This document shows, piece by piece, positions 22,201 through 34,289 of a DNA stretch of 64,000 nucleotides (the first letter of the stretch is position 1; the number at the start of each line of letters is the position of its first letter). This DNA is from Rhodamnia argentea (lineage: Eukaryota; Streptophyta; Magnoliopsida; Myrtales; Myrtaceae). The position numbers were made by a program, and so were the translations under genes. A model generated the notes under the pieces. It was given only the letters and a program-made list of their open reading frames with translations, had not been told where the DNA came from and did no database searches. The DNA lies in contig NC_063154.1 in assembly GCF_020921035.1 (NCBI RefSeq), positions 15,411,861-15,475,860 of the forward strand, written 5' to 3'.

Positions 22201-24854
22201 TTACCCTTTTAGTTATTAATTGCATTTTAAAATCAAGGACTAACCTTAGTTCTTACAAAAAATATTAACTTATTTTTATATAGTTTGCATATAGGATAGT
22301 TTAAATTTCAGCATTGATGCATTACATTTTGCATTTAATTGGACCGACGGTAGAAACAGACCTAAAACAGACAAGCGGACTGGGCCGAAACTCATTAGGT
22401 AATTCGGCAAGGCATGGGGAGCATGTGCAAAAAATTAGAAGGTCTTTAGGCCTAATTTTGGACTTAATTCAGCCCATTAAAGTTAATTAATTAAAAGGGC
22501 TTTTACTTAAAGCTTTATTAATAGGAAAATGCACAGAATTAAGACCAGAAAGAGCAGACAAGCTCACAAAGGAAGCCATAGGCCAGCCGAGCCCATTCAA
22601 TGGGCTGGACGGCCACATAGAAACTAAATTGAAAAGAAATCTTTTCCTTATGGACCAAATTGCAAATATCACAAACTTGTGAAGCCATTTCGTAAACAAC
22701 TAAAAATAGCGCAAAACCTAGGAAAGTCTATTTAAGCTCGCTTAAGCCTCATAATTTAAGGTCGGCGATTATCATTTAAAATACAAGTTGAGAAACGGCA
22801 GGCCAAACTCGAGGGTACGACTCCCCTCCGCGGCTCCCCCTACTCGCGCGGTTGACTGCCTATCAACCGGATCTGCCGCTGCCTTGCCTCGACGAGCCAG
22901 CCGCTACACATCCACCATCCTGCTCCAACCGAGACACACACGGGAGATATTCATCGTTGGGCACTCACAAAGACCCGGCTTGCTTTCTTCTCTGCAGTAT
23001 CACACGAAGAAAGGAAGGGAAGTAGTCGCTGTGATTAAAATAATCAAGTGAAGACAAAGGGGAATCCACTCCAACGCCAAAAAGATCTGCCGCAGAGTTC
23101 CTCGGCCAACGACTTCACAGCAGCAAGTCCATTCCAAGCGATACAGCCGTGAGGTCCTCATCATCACCACCGAGTTGTGGCATCCTATTCCTAACGAGAG
23201 CCCTCCCGCGAGCCTTGCTTGACGAACCGAGAGCACCACCGAATCGTGAGCCCTGTAAGTGATCGAACCACCAAGCGAACCGCTGTGGACAGTCGCCACC
23301 GTCGACCAAGACCAGCTGCAAGTCTCCTACCGTTCCTGAATGGCCGCTGCCAGTCGGTCCGATCCCAATCCATTATGACCAAACGGGAACAGAATATTTG
23401 TGCAATATTTGGAATAGGTAATTTTCATTATCCGATTGATTTTCTAGATAATGTTATCTATTTTGAACATATTTAAAATCTTAGGCATATTTTCATAGAT
23501 TTAGAAAACTGATCCAGGTTAGGGCGTTTCCGTATCGACACCATGCACAAGTCGGAGGCCGGATCTCGATCATGAGATAAGGTTATCGATAGCATGGGAA
23601 ATGGAACAGTCCAACAATTTGGATTAGATATTTTCTCAAAAGTCATGCATTATCTTTTGCATATTATCTTGATTTGTTTCCTCAACTTAAAAATCTCAAA
23701 AAGATTATCTAGATGAGATTGCATTAGCAAAATAAGATTTCTAGGAAATCTTACCAAATATATTAAGATTTCATTTTTAATAATTTGCATATAAAATAGG
23801 ATTGCATCCGCATATTGATCGGATTTGCATTCTTGAAACATTTTGATTTAGGGATAAGATTTTCTAAATAATATTAGGATTTAATTCAAATTATTTCCTA
23901 AACGATTTAGGATAATCTTCATTTAGGGCATTTTCAATTACATTAATTAGTAATTTTGAAATTCATCGAAAACAACAAACATATGTTGTCTATGTGCATA
24001 TCATATAGCCTAAGTTATTTTATGTCACGCATATAGGCTAGTCATTTCACTTCATATGCATGTCACATAGTTTAGATTGCATACTTTCCATGACATATAG
24101 TTTGCCATCTATAATCATGTCAAGGTTCATTCATTTCATATGCATGTTTAGGTTAATTTATCTAGTTTACAGGTTTAACTCATTCAGCCTAAAGTTGCAT
24201 GTCATTTAGGTTAAATCCATATCATTTTTGCATGCAAATAATTGCATGTCATTCTAGTTAAATTATTTTGCATGTCATTAGAGTTAGGTCATTTAAATAA
24301 ATGTCTTACATGCCATGTCATTTTTGTGTAAGAGCATAGTTGCATTTCATGCATTTGCATTCATCACTTAAATAAGTTAAAACCCTAAAAAATACATTGC
24401 ATTAGACTATGTCTTGCGTTTCGGAAGAAAAATGCTAGGGTTTAGGCTACAACGTCCAAATACATTCCATTTCTTCCTAATCTCACAATTTATCTAATGC
24501 TTTCATTATTCGATGTTTTAATAATGTTTGTGCACCTGTATGGTCACCTCACATGTTGAGACTTTAGATTAAAATTAATCAAGCTTCCTGATTAAATGTT
24601 TTTTTTAAATGAAAAAGGCACCAAAAGTGTGTTAATATAAATATTAGCGTATCAAGTCCCCTAACTCATTAATCTCTAGTTCATAGAACTAAAGTATTTC
24701 TCTCGATGTCTAATCAACCTACCATACTCGAAATTTATATTATTTGCATGTTAAGAATTAAAGCCTAAGTTGCAATTTGGTATGAGCTTGTGAGAGCTCA
24801 AGCAAAGTTAATAACTTACTAATACATTATCCTAAGAAATTTTAGTTCGTGACA
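22201..24854 (+). mobile_element. Long LTR of a retrotransposon, copy B
   Basis: This is the fuller copy of 4429-7066, keeping about 200 bp more at the 5' side. That added part matches the minus strand at about 46860-47060 ('catataggatagttta'). 'tctatttaag' at 22728-22737 is the likely TATA, and the 3' end is 'gtgaca' near 24849-24854. No internal coding domain adjoins it. The first base is uncertain. Confidence 0.5.
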
Positions 24855-27800
24855 ATTGATTAAGAGGTTCATAGCATATATGGATCACGACAATGAGTTG
24901 CAATGTTCTCCAAATCACCATATGATGTTTGTTGGGGGAAACTTTGATCAACAATCTTTGTTGTTGCTATGATATCAGTTTGATGAAGATAATTGTGAAG
25001 GTGAAACTCAAAATTTACACGACTGAAGAGAAGAGGAGACACATCTATTATAATATTTTTTCTCTCACATTCAAAAAATTCAAAGCAATACTTGCTTATA
25101 CAGAAACATTTTCTATGTTATATGTCTACTTTGGCTGAATTGCCTCACTCCCTAAAGCTCACCTTTTGTAGCTTCCTCTATTCTGAAGCTCTCCCTATTG
25201 GAGGATTTCCTCAAGCTCACACCTTTGTTCTTGGCCTCTCTGGTTGCATGTGGCTTTCCTCGAAGCTCACCTTGCTATGGTGGTTTGAGGCCTTCTTTGA
25301 GACACTTTTGGCCCGATTTCAAATGCTTCAGCATTTGCCTTTATATAGGATTGTTACACGACTCTTGACCTTACTCTTAAATGACTTATAGATGTATCTA
25401 GCATTCCAAAGAGATAGATTCCTAGAAACATGAACATACATGATGCATTTACAAAGCATTAGTTAGACATAGAAATACGAAAAGACTCTTGAAAACGAAA
25501 AGACTCTTAATTATTGCACTAGTCTTGGAAGCCAAATAGACAATCAACATCAATTATCAACATTGACAACTTCAACCTTGAATAAACAACTTGTACGCAC
25601 AATCAACGGCTTCCGTGTAGTGGATTTGGTTTAATTTCTAATACTTCCTCTTAAACCAAGTTCTCTTTTATCAATCATTTCAAGTAGGTTTTTGAACTTC
25701 CATCTTCACATGAGAAACTTTACAAAGCCTTATAGTGCGCAACCTAGCTCAGATGCCAATTTGTTGAGGGGAAACTTTGATCGACAATCTTTGGAGTTGC
25801 TCTAATACCAATTTGATGTGGGCTAATTTTGAATGTGAAAACTCAGAATTGCCAAGACTCAAGAGAAGAGAAGGAAACACTTCTATTACAACATTTTTTT
25901 TTGTTTCACACTCAAAAACATTCAAAGAAATACTTGCTTATACATAGACATTATCTATGTTCTATGTCTACTTTGGCTGAATTATCTCACTTCTTGAAGG
26001 TCATCTTTTGTTGCTTCCTCTATTCTGAAGCTCTCATTGTTGGAGGCTTTCCTAAGATCACAGCTTTGCTCTCAGCCTCTCTAGCTGTGTGTGACTTTCC
26101 TTGAAGTTCACCTTTGCTATGGTGGCTTGAGGCCTTCTCTAGTCCATGGCACTTTTGGCTCAAGGTTCTTTTTGCCCGACTTCAAATGATTCACCAATTG
26201 CCTTTATATAAGCTTGTTACATGACTCTTGACCTTGCTCTTAAATGGATTATAAATGTATCTTATATTTCAAGGAGATAGACTTCTAGAAACACGAACAG
26301 TCATAATGCATTTACAAAGCATTATCAAGACATAGAAGTACGAACGGACTCTTGAAAATAGCACTAGAATAAAGACTCTTAATTATTGCATCACTCTTGG
26401 CAGCCAAATAGACAATCGACATTAGTTATCAACATCAACAACTTCAACCTTGAATGGACAACTTCAACCTTGAATCAATAACTTGTCCACACAATGGGTA
26501 GCTTCCTCGAAGTGTATTTAGTTTAATTTCTAACACTCCTCCTTAAACTAAATTCTCTTTCACCAATCATTCCAAGTAGGCTTTTGAACTTCTGTCTTCT
26601 CATGAGAAACTTTACAAAGTAGAGAGCACAACCTAGCTACGATGCCAATCTGTTGGGAGGAAATTTGATTGGCAATTTTTGGAGTTGCTCTAATTCCAAT
26701 TTGATGGGGATAATTTTGAAGGTGAAAACTAAGAATTCACACGAATCTAGAGAAGAGAAGGAGACACATTTATTACATTATTTTTTTCTCTCACACTTAT
26801 ACAGAGACATACTCTCCGTGCTATGTCTACTTTCGCTGAATTGCCTCACTCCTTGAAGCTCATCTTTTGTGGCTTGATCTATTCTAAGGCTCTCACTATT
26901 GGAGGCTTTCTTGAGCTCACACCTTTGCTCTCAGCCTCTCTAGCTACGTCTTTCCTTGAAGTTCACCCTTGCTTTGGTGGCTTGATGCCTTCTCTATTTT
27001 GAGGCACTTTTGGCCTAAGGTTTTATTTTCCCGACTTCAAATGATTCACTAATAGACTTTATTTAGGCTTGTTACATGACTGTTGATTTTACTCTTAAAT
27101 GACTTATAAATGTATCTAGCATTCCAAGAAGATAGATTCCTAGAAACACAAATAGTCACGATGGGTTTACAAAGCATTAACTAGATATAGAATTACAAAC
27201 AGACTCTTGAAAACAACACTATAATAAAGACTCTTAATTATTGTACATTCTTCGATGCTGAATAGACAATCAATATCAATTATTGCCATCAACAACTTCA
27301 ACCTTGAATTGATAACTTGTCCGCACATTGACAACTTCCTCGAAGTGGATTTGGTTTAATTTCTAGCACTCTCCTTAAACAATTTTTTTTTCATCAATCA
27401 TTCCAAGCAGACTTTTGAACTTTTATCTTTACATGAGAATTTACAAAGCCTGTAGAGTGCGCAACTTGGTTATGATGCCAAATTATTGTGGGAAACTTTG
27501 ATCGACAATCTTTGGAGTTGCTCTACCAATTTGAAGGTGAAAAATCATCATTCACGCAACTTAAGAGAAAAGAAGGAGACATATATATTAAAATATTTTT
27601 TCTCTAGCTAAAAAACATTCAAAGCGATACTTGCTTATACAAAGACATAATCTTTGTTACGTGTCTACTTTGGCTGAATTTCGTCACTCTTTAAGGCTTC
27701 CTCAATTCTGAAGCTCTCACTATTGGATGCTTTTTGAAGCTCACACCTTTGCTATTAGCCTCTCTAGTTGCATGTGGCTTCCTTGAATCTCCCCTTTACT

Positions 27801-27916
27801 ATGGTCGCTTGAGGCCTTCTCTGGCTTGACACACTTTTGGCACGAGGCTCTTTTTGCCTTACTTCAAATGATTCACCAATTGCCTTTATAAAGGCTTGTT
27901 ACATGACTATTGATTT

Positions 27917-27981
27917 TGTTAAAACCACAACCAACTGCTCTAAAAGCTTAAGCTTTTAGAGCAGTTGGTTGTGGTTCTAAC
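27917..27981. repeat. 65-bp near-perfect palindrome at TRIM array end
   Basis: An inverted piece of TRIM LTR (starting TGTTAAAACC) is joined back to back to a direct LTR piece (ending GGTTCTAACA). Together they form arms of about 32 bases centred on 'aagcttaagctt'. The reversed arm replaces the missing 5' half of the first LTR. Confidence 0.8.
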
Positions 27982-28829
27982 ATGGTATCGAAGCAGGTGG
28001 TCCTGAGTTCAAATCTTTCCAGGCCCCTATTTGCCTCCCCATTTGAATATTTCCACGCTTAGTCCGGTCTTTGCCTTAGGGCTAAGCGTGAGGGGGAGTG
28101 TTCTATTTTGCCTCCCCATTTGAATATTTCCACGCTTAGTCCGGTCTTTGCCTTAGGGCTAAGCGTGAGGGGGAGTGTTGAAATATATAAATATTAAACC
28201 ATGTCTTCTTCTACAAGCTTAAGCTTTTAGAGCAGTTGGTTGTGGTTCTAACATGGCTTTTAGAGCAGTTGGTTGTGGTTCTTTAACATGGTATCGGAGC
28301 AGGTGGTCCCGAGTTCAAATCTTTCCAGGCCCCTATTTGCCTCCCCATTTGAATATTTCCATGCTTAGTCTGGTCTTTGCCTTAGGGCTAAGCGTGAGGG
28401 GGAGTGTTCTATTTGCCTCCCCATTTGAATATTTCCACGCTTAGTCCGGTCTTTGCCTTAGGGCTAAGCGTGAGGGGGAGTGTTGGAATATATAAATATT
28501 AAACCACGCCTTCTTCTATAAGCTTAAGCTTTTAGAGCAGTTGGTTGTGGTTCTAACATGGTATCAGAGCAGGTGGTCTTGAGTTCAAATCTTTCCAGGC
28601 CCCTATTTGCCTCCCCATTTGAATATTTCCACGTTTAGTCCGGTCTTTGCCTTAGGGCTAAGCGTGAGGGGGAGTGTTCTATTTTCCCTCCCCATTTGAA
28701 TATTTCCACGCTTAGTCTGGTCTTTGCCTTAGGGCTAAGCGTGAGGGGGAGTGTTGAAATATATAAATATTAAACCATGCCTTCTTCTACAAGCTTAAGC
28801 TTTTAGAGCGGTTGGTTGTGGTTCTAACG
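27917..28829 (+). mobile_element. TRIM retrotransposon array, nested
   Basis: Three complete 78-bp LTRs lie at 28176-28253, 28481-28558 and 28752-28829. Each starts TGTTGAAATATATAAATA (with a TATA box) and ends TTCTAACA or a mutated form. A fourth, partial LTR is inside the left palindrome. The roughly 190-bp internal domains start with a tRNA-Met primer-binding site ('tggtatcggagcagg') and end in a polypurine tract ('gtgagggggagtg'). All three internal domains carry the same roughly 75-bp direct duplication beginning at 'gcctccccatttgaat'. An extra 35-bp LTR end is repeated at 28254-28288. Perfect 5-bp target duplications 'gattt' (27912-27916 and 28830-28834) flank the whole array, so it inserted as a unit or grew in place. 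It encodes no protein and is absent from copy A. Confidence 0.88.
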
Positions 28830-29117
28830 GATTTTACTCTTGAGCGATTTATAAATCTATATAACATTCTAAGGAGATAGATTCTTAGAAACATGAACAG
28901 TCACGATGCATTTACAAAAGCATTAACTAGATATAGAAATACGAATAGACTCTTAAAAATGACATTACAATAAAGACTCTTAATTATTGTATCGGTCTTG
29001 GAAGCCAAATAGACAATCAATGTCAATTATTGACATTGACAACTTCAACCTTGAATTGACAATTTGCTCAATACAATCGGCAGCTTCCTCAAAGTGAATT
29101 TGCTTTAATTTCTAACA

Positions 29118-30823
29118 ATGATCCTCTCACCAAGGTCTCTTTTTTCACTAGTGAGCTATACAATCTTCCTTCTCCTTCATATTTTGGTGACTCTTTCTTC
29201 TCTTTCTCGGTTCATATTGCTTTACTTGACTATAAAATTTTGTTTCAAATCCAACTAGGTAAACCCCCACTCTTCTACTCAAGATATTTATTTTTATCTA
29301 ACTTAGACACAATTTTGTAGCTCAAAAAAGTGTTGCTTTGGCTTCTCGTGTAAAAGATTGATCTTATCAAATTTGAACAAATGATGATTCTTTACACGTG
29401 GCTTTGAAGTTTTTTTCTGCCTCAGTCTTTCATATATTTCATAATAGATATAGAAAAAGGAAGATCCAGTATGGGTAGGGTATTTGGAGTTTCAATAGTT
29501 GGTGGTTCCAATTCTTGAAATCTAGAACCTAAGCCTGTAAGCTTTTGGAATCACCCTGGAATCTGGAACTTGTCGGGTCCACAGGTTACAGAGTACTATG
29601 TACTACTATGCATTATTTTCAATTTCTTATCTAATAAAATTTAGGTCAATTTTGGTTATTAACACTTTGAACATTCAAGATAACACATAAATGGCTCACA
29701 TGCATATTCTATTCTGATAGTAACATAATTCTAAAACAGGAATAACAGTAAAAGTGAAAGAAAGAAAAAAAAAAGAATTAGATCAACTTTCATCTATCAT
29801 TTAAATCCATGAGTATACCAGTCTCATTTCACAAATTAACCATTGGCTCTAATATCATTTAGTGGGAATGCCCAACAAAGCCCGAGTCTTGAGCCCGTCA
29901 ACATATTTTATTGAACTCACATTCATTCAAATATTCAAGCTAATGATTTATGCGTCAATCAGGATATATTTGGTCAAACGTGCGCTGAGTTTTTATTTTT
30001 ATTTTGGTACTCTTTTGCTGCAATGACACCACGTTGATCAGAGAGTTTAGCTGGATTCGGCCGTGTTACGCTTCTTGCCGCTTCCTTTCTTAGGGCTTGC
30101 AAAGTACTTGGCATTCACTTTTGCGTTTGATGTGAGGAATCTTATCACATGAGTGCCTGGAAAATGAATAGATAGGATTATCACCCCAACTGATTTAATT
30201 AAATGGTCATGGATTACACATGGCCACTTGATTAATCAAGTGACTGAAGATTCCTCATTAATGTGATACGTTGACAAAAAAAAAAAAAATAATGTCAAAT
30301 GAACCGACAGCTTCAAAAGAACAGACTATACTTAATGTGAAGTACATTGAATTATGATACTACCATTTCCATATCAAATCCGAAACTTGATGAATCAAGC
30401 GACGATGAATGCACGTCGGAATTCCTGTGTTTACGAAGCAAATTAACTAGCTAATAATAATTGATAGCTCGATGGAATAGAATATACTTAGTGTGGAGTA
30501 CATTGAATTATGAGAATGCCATTTCCATATAAAATCTGAAATTTGGCAACCTGTTTAGCACTTCAAAGTCTTTCCACCACCTAAACGTAAGTATTCAATT
30601 GTCATAACAAATATGAAATAGAATATACAGTTGCCAGTTTTTAGCTAGGAAAATATTTATCCTTTGAAAAAAATTTCATGGGCATTAGCGGCTAAAACTA
30701 AAGTAAATGACAGTGTAGCGCACATCTGGTCTACACTCACTAAGAAAGTCTGGTTAGCCAGTTCTTTTATTCTCATGTGGCGTGTTTTAAATAGGATTGT
30801 GCTACCTAGTAAATAATTTCGGA
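29118..30823. other. Intergenic spacer in block B
   Basis: It is collinear with 10378-12265 and has no gene. About 29460-29590 contains the GGTTCGG-like phrases seen at 10905-11035. Confidence 0.4.
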
Positions 30824-31252
30824 ATATTGTGTGGCAGCTAATTCAGTCATAAACCTTTCAAGTGTGTCAATTTAGTCATAAACTTTTTGACGATTTGTTA
30901 ATTGGTCCTTCTAGCAAATTTTGGCAGGAAAATTGCTGATGTAGCGGTCGAGCCTTGCTAGTCACCCCCAAGGCCCGATAATCGGTGGAGGAAGAAGGAA
31001 AAGAAAAAGAAGAAAAAGTTCAAAAAGCTTCCAAAAATTCAGAAAAAAATAAAAATATAACAAATCATCCACATCAACGCCTGTTGTGCTAATATGGACT
31101 GTTGGCGTCCATGTAAGCGGTTAATTGACCGGAATGGTTAAATTGGGAAATCATCAAAAGGTTTAGGACTATATTGACAAATCATTAAAAGGTTTATAAC
31201 TAAATTGGCACAATGAAAATGTTTAAAACTAAATTGGTTGTCGTATAATAGG
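30824..31252. mobile_element. MITE with imperfect inverted ends, copy B
   Basis: This is the counterpart of 12266-12756, with the same arms ('atattgtgtggcagctaatt' and 'gttgtcgtataat'). The purine-rich centre is shorter. Confidence 0.6.
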
Positions 31253-31385
31253 TTTAGGATTTTTTAGTTAATTCTCCCGTGCAATATGTGTGGTGAATTC
31301 GAAAAGAAGAATTATCATGTAGTTAAGATACAGCTAGTACTAAGGAATATATTTGGAGCACTTGTTATGAAACTCGGGGACATGT

Positions 31386-31491
31386 CACGTGTTATGATCT
31401 ACAAGAATTAATTTATTATTTGGTTAAATTTATTCTAGTACAGAGTGTTTGAGAGATCGAACTTCATTAATAGGGGTGATAATCCGAGTGA
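31386..31491 (+). promoter_or_regulatory. Decayed promoter of BAHD pseudogene A3
   Basis: The G-box CACGTG (31386-31391) is kept as in A2. The TATA-like element reads 'cattaatagggg' where A2 has 'cataaataggg'. The start-proximal leader is otherwise conserved. Confidence 0.4.
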
Positions 31492-31528
31492 TTGAAAGCC
31501 CAATAGTGAAGCCAACTTAGGAGAGAAA

Positions 31529-32846
31529 ATGAAGATTGAAACAGAGAGCAAGAAGTTGACCAAACCCTCAGCTCCAACAGCTGACCACCTTCGCAAGCTA
31601 AAAATCTCTCTTATTGATCAGCTTCAGCCTCCAATTTATGTTGGTGTAATTTTCTTCTACTCATCCAAAAACGATGTACACGACCCTTCATTCGTGCCTA
31701 TTAGCGAAAAATTCCGGCTGCTAGAGAAAGCGCTCACGGAAACCCTAACCCTCTTTTACCCTCTCGCCGGCCGGTATGTCGAAGAGAAGTGCTTGGTCGA
31801 ATGTGACGACCACGGGGTGGAGTTCTTGGAAGCCAAAGCTGATGGCACTCTTGATCAGCTGCTCCATGGAGAAACTGACCCCGATGATGTCCTCAGCCAT
31901 TTGGCAACTCAACCTCCTCAGGTGGACAAGATGCCACCTCTAGTGGTTGTCCAAATAACCACTTTCACTTGTGGCGGCATGGCGGTCGGCCTGTGCATCT
32001 CTCACAGGATTGCCGACGTGACCACTATATCGTCCTTCATGAGCACGTGGGCGATGGCATGTCGCGGAAGCATTCAGAAGGTGATCCATCCGTGCTTCGA
32101 TCTATCATCTATTTTCCCGCCAAGAGACTTGCCTAAGCTCTAGCCTCCCGTCAGACTGATGATAGGCGCGAAATACGTCATGAAAAGATTCGTGTTTGAC
32201 AGAATCCATCGCAAAGCTCAAAGCCGTCGCGAAGAAGGGAGTGTTCGATTCCAAAAGGGAACCCTCACACGTGGAATTAGTCACGGCGCTCGTGTCGATT
32301 GCTCTCTTGGATGTTGCCAAGCTAAAAAATGCGCGATCCAAGCCGTTCCTAATTTCGCACATGGTGAACTTGCGTGGAAGGACAGATCTCCTGTCTCACG
32401 AGAATTCCTGCGGCAATCTCTACACGGCGGTGCCCTGGAAGTGCGTGCTCGAGGTGAAAAAGCTCGGGTTACGTGGCTTGGTGGGTTTGATGCGAGATGC
32501 GATAACAACCTCGCTTGCCAAGTTAGCGAACGCGATAGACGAGGAGGATTTGGGCGAGATGGTGATGCACTCGGTGAGAGAGTTTCAGGAGGAACTGCGG
32601 AAAGACGATGCCGACGTGCTCCTGTTCACCAGCTGGTGTCGGTTTCCACTGCACCGGGTCGATTTGGGTTGGGGTGAGCCTGAGTTTGTGAGTAGCTTAT
32701 GCTCTCCGTTTGACTCGGTCACGTTGATGGATCACAAGGAAGGCGACGATGATGGCGGAATTGTGGCGCAGGTGAGCTTGACTGAAGGCGACATGGATCT
32801 TTTCTGTAAACAACATGACATTTTACAGTATGCTTCCCATAAGTAG
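31529..32846 (+). pseudogene. BAHD acyltransferase pseudogene A3
   Basis: It is collinear with A2 over its whole length. It has two disabling changes. An AAG codon is TAG at 32141-32143 after 'RDLPKL', giving a 204-codon N-terminal frame. A 2-bp deletion near 32203 then shifts the frame in the next segment. The rest continues in another frame (from about 32196) to a stop that cuts the last three residues. HRIAD (residues 159-163) and DLGWG are both still encoded, and few other changes are seen, so inactivation looks recent. It lies at the end of duplicated block B exactly as A2 lies in block A. Without both repairs no full enzyme is made. Confidence 0.92.
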
Positions 32847-32925
32847 AAAGCTTGAATACGAATTGACTGAATAAATCACGGAGGCAGTGAAATGCACGAC
32901 CTTATCATATAGTTGGCCACATGGG

Positions 32926-33462
32926 ATCAGTGGAATATATAATTTATACGTCCACATTGTAAAATTCGAATGTAATGAGAAGAATTTCTGGAGTGAACTG
33001 ATCGGAAAATTTCTACAAATTGAACTATCTGATTGCAAAACTCCAGTTGTTACTAGAAGTCTGTCTCGATGATTGATCATGACGTGCTGAACAAGACGAG
33101 GGGAGTCCAAAATGACCCACCGCCGGCCCGGTATGAACGCCACATAAGTTACTCGGACAGTAGTAGGTAAAGCATGAGTATTCTCTACGATTGGTAAGCA
33201 CTTTGTATGTTAATTTCAAGCAATCTACCTGCTCACTTTCTATTTTGATTACCCGACCAGCACTAGATCCGAGAACCACCCTAGTGGATCATTAATTCAA
33301 TTTGGACTAACGTCATCGTTTTTATATTACTCTGCGGTTAGTGAACCACCACCATGTTAGTTCGAAAATGGTTCAATGACAATCTGGAGGAAGAGGTACT
33401 TACAAGACTGTTATTCGGAGTAAAGTGGATCTGTACTATTGGATCTGAAGGGTCTCATGTAG
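32926..33462. other. Spacer downstream of A3
   Basis: No gene is recognised. The first 40-50 bases match the region after A2 up to the LTR insertion there. Beyond that the sequence is unique to this copy. Confidence 0.4.
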
Positions 33463-33914
33463 AGGTGCTCAGTTCCCACCCTAGAATCAGGAACCGAACT
33501 AGAAACGTAAGTTCTTATTTATGGAACCGGAAACAGGCCCACCTGTTCCTAGAATCGATCCAATCCAGTTCCCAAGTGGGTCCAGAGGATCTGATGGTGA
33601 TATCTTTTTTTTTTCCCTGTTCCATAATACCAAGTGTTGTTGCATAGTCTAAGCTCTCATTCTTCAGTGTTTTGGACCTTTAATCGATGAAAATCTTGGT
33701 CAAAAGATACTAAAGGTGTAATGAATTATGATGAAGTATCCTTAACTTGCTAAAAACAAAGTATTGATCCGGTCCAGGAGGTTCGGTTCTATAGGTAGAA
33801 CTGGGTACTGGACTGACAATCACCAATCTAAAATTTCAGAAATCGGGAAATGCCCAAAATTGGCCGTTTTAGTTTGGTTCCCTGTTTGGCCCGATTCTAG
33901 TGCTCATCCCTTGG
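33463..33914. mobile_element. MITE with 9-bp target-site duplication (Mutator-like)
   Basis: This 452-bp non-coding element is rich in 'ggttcc', 'aaccgg' and 'gaaccg'. Perfect 9-bp direct repeats 'ctcatgtag' flank it at 33454-33462 and 33915-33923, the length usual for Mutator-superfamily elements. The ends ('aggtgctcag' and inverted 'gatgagcac') are only loosely complementary. The sequence style matches 3049-3397, 37670-38200 and 62404-62620. Confidence 0.65.
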
Positions 33915-34289
33915 CTCATGTAGGTAGCTGGGCGTTGGCAATTGGTGTGCTTGTGTCATAGTCCTATTGTATCATATGCTATTGTCCTATTAAATTTTGG
34001 TATAATGCGACCACGAGACAACTGAAAATCGTAGCATATTCTTAAAGCCCAAACATATTACGTAAATGGGTTGCCTAGAATGAGACGACACTTTTAATGC
34101 GTTTAAGATATAACCTTTCATATAAATGGATAAAAATGTGTTCAAATGTTATTCTAACGTGCCTAAAAATGTAACTAAACTTTGTGTTGATACGAACAAC
34201 CCGTCAAGCTGTTTAACTAATTGGGTCTAAGCATGTTGTAACTGGTTTAAAGAATGATCCTAGGAATAATTCATTTATTACTCATAATA

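Larger units (their letters stand above)
24930..29117 (-). mobile_element. Tandem array of four LTRs, copy B, with nested insertion
   Basis: This is the counterpart of 7142-10377. The LTRs lie at about 24930-25643, 25762-26535, 26651-27368 and 27485-29117, with internal domains of about 115-118 bp holding only a primer-binding site and a polypurine tract (minus strand). The second LTR has a short local duplication ('acttcaaccttgaat' twice near 26445-26475). The fourth LTR is split by the TRIM array at 27917-28829. The right flank 'atgatcc' is the same as in copy A. Confidence 0.8.
19853..32925. repeat. Segmental duplication, copy B (about 13.1 kb)
   Basis: This block is collinear with 2997-14433. 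It is longer because it keeps about 1.15 kb (21247-22400) lost from copy A and carries a 0.9-kb nested TRIM array at 27917-28829. Its left edge starts with the bases that truncate pseudogene A1 in copy A, but no BAHD sequence precedes it here. Confidence 0.85.

Noticed and set aside
27982..28751. Regular repeats considered as a CRISPR-like or satellite array
   Set aside because: The spacing, primer-binding sites, polypurine tracts and LTR ends show a TRIM retrotransposon. CRISPR is not expected in a plant nuclear genome.
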